From Burkholderiales bacterium (GTDB lineage Bacteria; Pseudomonadota; Gammaproteobacteria; Burkholderiales; Nitrosomonadaceae), in NCBI GenBank assembly GCA_015075225.1, contig JABTUQ010000002.1:367753-431752 (forward strand): DNA of 64,000 nucleotides, in the 5' to 3' direction. Both the position numbers and the translations under genes were made by a program. The notes under the pieces are model-generated. The model did no database searches and was not told where the DNA came from. It saw only the letters and a program-made list of their open reading frames with translations. Positions within the stretch are counted from its first letter, which is position 1; each line of letters opens with the position of its first letter. Below are positions 60,066 to 64,000 of this stretch, piece after piece.

Positions 60066-63000
60066 TTGTCTTCTGAAAAATCCCGAAAATTGGTTAAAAA
60101 AATGATTGATTCCAGATCAACCCCTTCTGATTCTGCAATGGTTGCCGGCAAGACACTTTCTCTCGAATTTGGCATGACTTTCCCCGAGTTGTATACACAT
60201 GCCGGGTTGGTCAGGCTTGATCAAATTTTTCTTGATTATCTCAATGAAGGCGATCACATGCTGCCATCGCCTCATCAAGCGCGACATGATCCGGATCGTT
60301 GGCAGCGAAGGATAGATCAGCTTTGCTGATTGAAGTGGCTCCCTGGCTGGAAGATTTCATTGCAATCCTGTTTGGTATCAAAGATGAAGTGAATGCTTTG
60401 GCAGCTCGTCACCATGAGCTGGCACCACTTTATTTCTGCAAACGGCAGTTTGTGCAGCGACGTGCAAAAACCAAAGTAAGTGATGACGTATTGCAAATAT
60501 TGAATGGTCTGGAGCTTGAACAAAAGCTGGTTAAGGAATTTGGGCAACCTTTCTCCGAGCTGGTTTTTGCATCTCATGTCACCCGCTGGATGGAAGATGA
60601 GGCAAATTACGCTTCACAACTTGAGCTTGCGTTGAATTATGCCGCCTGGGCATTGCGAACTGTCGAGGGACAGGCGCATACCTGCCAGGGCATTTTATTC
60701 AAATCACCCCACAAACTGGATCCGCAGCATCTGTTATCGCTGATGAGTGATGACCGTAACGGGTATACGGTTCATAGCCTGGAGCACATCCGTCACCGGG
60801 AAGGATTTTCACTGACGGATCAGGGAACCGATCTGACAGGCGCTCTGGATGAAGCCAATTATTGTATTTGGTGCCACGAGCAGGGCAAGGATTCCTGTTC
60901 AAAAGGATTTTTGCAAAAATCAAAAGAAACTCCTGAAGTAAAGGCATTCAAGCGGAATGATCTGGGTGTGTTGCTTGCCGGTTGTCCTTTGGAAGAGCGT
61001 ATTTCCGAGTTCCACAAATTAAAAACGCAGGGTGTGGCAGTAGGCAGTCTTGCTATGATCGTGCTGGATAATCCGATGTGTGCCGGCACTGGGCATCGTA
61101 TCTGTAATGATTGCATGAAATCATGTATTTATCAGAAGCAGGATCCGGTCGATATTCCGCAGGCTGAAACCAGGACGCTGAAGGATGTGCTCGAATTGCC
61201 CTGGGGATTTGAAATTTACAGTTTGTTGACTCGCTGGAATCCTCTCAACTTGCTCAGGCCCTATCCCAAGGCGGCAACAGGTAAGAAAGTTCTGGTGGTA
61301 GGTATGGGACCTGCTGGCTACACGTTGTCGCATCATCTGATGAATGATGGACATGCTGTAGTTGGTGTGGATGGGCTAAAAATAGAACCATTGGATACAG
61401 ATCTTTCTGGTGTGGATATCAAAGGTGAACGAAGTACATTTACGCCAGTTTTCGATGTAAAACAGTTAAGTGAAGATCTGAATGAACGGCTGCCAGCTGG
61501 ATTTGGAGGGGTGGCCGAATATGGCATTACGGTACGTTGGGACAAGAATTTTCTTAAACTGATTCGTTTATTACTTGAGCGTCGTTCAGAATTTGCACTT
61601 TTTGGTGGAGTGCGCTTTGGTGGCACATTAACTGTCGAAGATGCCTGGCAGCTGGGATTTGATCATATTGCGCTGGCGGCTGGCGCGGGTCGCCCGACAA
61701 TTCTGGATATTCCTAATGGATTGGCTCGGGGGGTGCGGGCAGCTTCTGATTTTCTAATGGCGCTTCAGCTGACGGGGGCAGCTCAAAGCGATTCCATCGC
61801 CAATATGCAGCTTCGTTTACCGGTAGTGGTGATCGGGGGCGGTCTGACGGCTATTGATGCTGCAACAGAAGCTCTGGCTTATTATCCGGTTCAGGTGGAA
61901 AAATTCCTGAAGCGCTTTGAAATACTGGCTGCAGTAGAGGGAGAGGCTGTGGTAAAAGCGAACTGGGATAACGAAGAACGTGAGATTGCTGAAGAGTTCA
62001 TACGTCATGCTCAGGCCATTCGTAGCGAAAAAGCATTGGCTGCCCAGGAAGGGCGTGAGCCTCGTGTTGCGGCATTATTGCAATCCTGGGGAGGCGCGAC
62101 GCTTGCTTACCGGAAACGTTTGATTGATAGCCCGTCCTACACCTTGAACCACGAAGAAGTGGAAAAGGCATTGGAGGAGGGAATCTATTTCGCCGAAGGG
62201 TTGACACCATTAAGAATCGACGTGGATCAATGGGAGCATGTGCAATCTATCCACTTTGCGGTTCAAGCGCCGAATGAAGAAGGAAAATGGCAGAAAGTGA
62301 GAGAAGTCACCCAACCTGCCAGAACCATTCTGGTGGCAGCAGGAACGCAACCAAATACTGTTCTGGCGCGTGAAGATGCGGAAAATTTCAAGCTGAATGG
62401 GCGTTATTTTGCTTCCTGTGATGAGCAAGGACAACTAATTGAAGCAACACGGGGTAATCCCAAGCCAGATGTACCAGCTGTTTTACTGAGCCAATCCGAT
62501 GGCGGACGTTTTATCAGTTACTTTGGTGATTTGCATCCATCCTATTCAGGCAATGTGGTCAAGGCAATGGCTAGTGCCAAGCAAGGATATCCGGTGGTCA
62601 GCCGGGTACTTGCCCAAGTGAGCCCGGTATCAACACAACCAGTTCCGGAATTCTTCGCCAGAATGGGCGGATTGTTGCATGCTACAGTGCATAAGGTGGA
62701 AAGGCTGACTTCAAATATTATTGAGGTAGTTGTTCATGCGCCATTGGCTGCGCGCCATTTTCATCCCGGGCAATTTTACCGTTTCCAGAATTATGCTTCA
62801 CTTGCCCAGGTATCCGAGCAGACTCGTCTGGCCATGGAAGGTATCGCGCTTACAGGTGCATCGGTTGATGTTTCCAAAGGTCTGGTGTCACTGATTGCAT
62901 TGGAAATGGGCGGATCAGCCAATTTATGTACATTACTTCAACCGGGCGAACCCGTTGTATTGATGGGACCTACTGGTACACCAACCGAAATTGAACCGGA

Positions 63001-63649
63001 TGAAACGGTTGTGCTGGTAGGTGGCGGTCTGGGTAATGCGGTACTGTTCTCGATTGGCGCTGCTGCTCGTGCAGCCGGGTGCAAGGTGCTGTACTTTGCC
63101 GGGTACAAAAAATTATCTGACCGTTACAAAATCGCCGAAATAGAAGCAGCTGCGGACACCATCATCTGGTGTAGTGATGAGGCACCCGGATTTCAGCCTT
63201 CCCGCCCGGGGGATCTGAGTTATGTCGGGAATATCGTGCAGGCAATGGTGGCTTACGCTAGTGGCGAGCTTGGCAAAACACCTATTTCCATGCTGGCGGC
63301 TGATCGTATCATTGTGATCGGTTCTGATCGTATGATGGCGGCAGTAGGTGCGGCGCGGCATAATCAGCTTGCGCCATACCTGAAGGCAGAGCATTTTGCT
63401 GTCGGTTCGATCAATTCCCCGATGCAGTGCATGATGAAAGAAATTTGTGCGCAATGCCTGCAACCACAAAAAGATCCAGTAACGGGTGAAATTACTTATG
63501 TGTTTTCCTGTTTTAATCAGGATCAACCGCTGGATCTGGTTGATTTTGGCGGATTGGCTTCACGTTTGCGCCAGAATAGCGTTCAGGAAAAACTGACAAG
63601 CCGCTGGATTGGCCATTGCCTAAAACGCGGCAGTAGTCACGTTTCCTGA
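60066..63649 (+). CDS. Large Nfn-like flavin/iron-sulfur oxidoreductase, frameshift near 5' end
   Basis: The protein would be about 1190 residues if a frameshift near 60296 is closed: 60066-60329 gives the first part and 60299-63649 (1116 codons) the rest. After about 200 N-terminal residues of unknown type comes a cysteine-rich region (NYCIWCHEQGKDSC near 60855; GCPLEERI; MCAGTGHRICNDCMKSC near 61077) as in GltD/NfnB, then FAD- and NAD(P)-binding folds (VLVVGMGPAGYTLSHHL, VVVIGGGLTAIDAATEA). From about 62700 a ferredoxin-reductase domain follows (FHPGQFYRFQNY, VVLVGGGLGNAVLFSIG) with a C-terminal 2Fe-2S-type cysteine set near 63430 (CMMKEICAQC, later FSCF), as in NfnA/PyrK. It sits after cysN and before pntA. 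Electron supply to sulfite reductase or NAD(P)H exchange is an inference. Confidence 0.8.
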
Positions 63650-63672
63650 TTGGGCAGAAAATGCCATCAGAA

Positions 63673-63700
63673 TTCAACCGGCTTTAAATTGATTTATAAT
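63673..63700 (+). promoter_or_regulatory. Possible promoter of pntA
   Basis: TATAAT at 63695-63700, with a weak -35 box TTCAAC at 63673-63678 and a 16-bp spacer, about 70 bp before pntA. Confidence 0.4.
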
Positions 63701-63769
63701 TTCGCATCAATTAAATCCGTACCACAATTTTAACTTAATGAACTATCAAAATAACAAGGGAGAATATCC

Positions 63770-64000
63770 ATGCACATAGGCATACCGGCCGAAACGCGTG
63801 CAGGAGAGACACGCGTGGCGGCCACGCCAGAAACCGTCAAGAAATTGGCGGCCAAAGGGTTACATCAAGTTCTGGTGCAGGCAGGTGCTGGTGCCGGAGC
63901 CAGTATTCCGGATTCTGCCTATCAGGAAGCAGGAGCCACAATCGTCTCGAGTGCATCGCAGCTATATGAGCAATCACAGATTGTGCTGAAGGTACAAGGA
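63770..64000 (+). CDS. pntA: NAD(P) transhydrogenase alpha subunit, 3' end cut by window edge
   Basis: Only the first 77 codons are present, with no stop. The N-terminus MHIGIPAETRAGETRVAATPETVKKL fits PntA (E. coli MRIGIPRE...ETRVAATPKTV). The enzyme couples the proton gradient to hydride transfer from NADH to NADP+, giving NADPH. Alanine dehydrogenase shares this N-terminal fold and is an alternative, but the ETRVAATPETV pattern favours PntA. An AAGGGAG site lies 7 bp before the ATG. Confidence 0.85.
   Translation, partial: MHIGIPAETRAGETRVAATPETVKKLAAKGLHQVLVQAGAGAGASIPDSAYQEAGATIVSSASQLYEQSQIVLKVQG

Overview
The window looks like part of the chromosome of an ammonia-oxidising betaproteobacterium of the Nitrosomonas type. 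The strongest sign is the ncgA-ncgB-ncgC-nirK cluster with an adjacent nsrR gene and an NsrR-like palindrome upstream, an arrangement known from Nitrosomonas europaea. A tandem pair of cyanophycin-synthetase genes and moderate GC content fit with this. I ran no database search, so the genus is an inference.

Layout. 1-5.4 kb: end of purB, then the heat-shock genes grpE, dnaK and dnaJ, with RpoH-type promoters before grpE and dnaK. 5.5-8.8 kb: a large MscK-type mechanosensitive channel on the minus strand. 9-19.4 kb: a complete type I-E CRISPR-Cas locus in the order cas3, cse1, cse2, cas6e, cas7, cas5, cas1, cas2, followed by an array of 36 repeats. 19.4-26.3 kb is accessory DNA: a broken SAM/cyclase/AAA/TPR signalling gene that runs up to the last CRISPR repeat, an IS630-family element that has split a small membrane-protein gene, and a UspA-ABC1 kinase fusion. 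26.5-40 kb is housekeeping: clpB, dapA, bamC, a small lipoprotein, murJ, a family 5 uracil-DNA glycosylase, tamA and tamB. 40-44 kb: nsrR and the nitrosative-stress/denitrification operon. 44-49 kb: two cyanophycin-synthetase homologues. 49-53.5 kb: mixed single genes. 53.7-63.6 kb: an assimilatory sulfate-reduction locus (cysB, a cysI-like gene, cysH, cysD, cysN) ending in a very large flavin/iron-sulfur oxidoreductase gene. The window closes with the start of pntA.

How the parts work together. The sulfate genes form a full route: CysDN makes APS, the four-cysteine CysH reduces APS directly to sulfite (no CysC is seen), and the CysI-like reductase makes sulfide. The large NfnB/NfnA-like flavoprotein is a plausible electron donor. 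The nir cluster is placed so that NsrR would repress it until NO or nitrite stress occurs.

Reading frames are broken in several tight clusters (cas3, the 3' part of the cyclase gene, clpB, tamB, the start of the Nfn-like gene), and many repeats in the middle of the CRISPR array have lost bases from C or G runs. The protein sequence stays well conserved when the frame is switched, so sequencing or assembly error is at least as likely as real gene decay.

The most interesting observations are the rebuilt IS-split membrane ORF, the sulfite reductase with two complete iron-sulfur/siroheme cysteine sets, the single-chain Nfn-like protein, the cyanophycin-synthetase homologue with a ruined P-loop, and the multi-palindrome control region of the nir operon.
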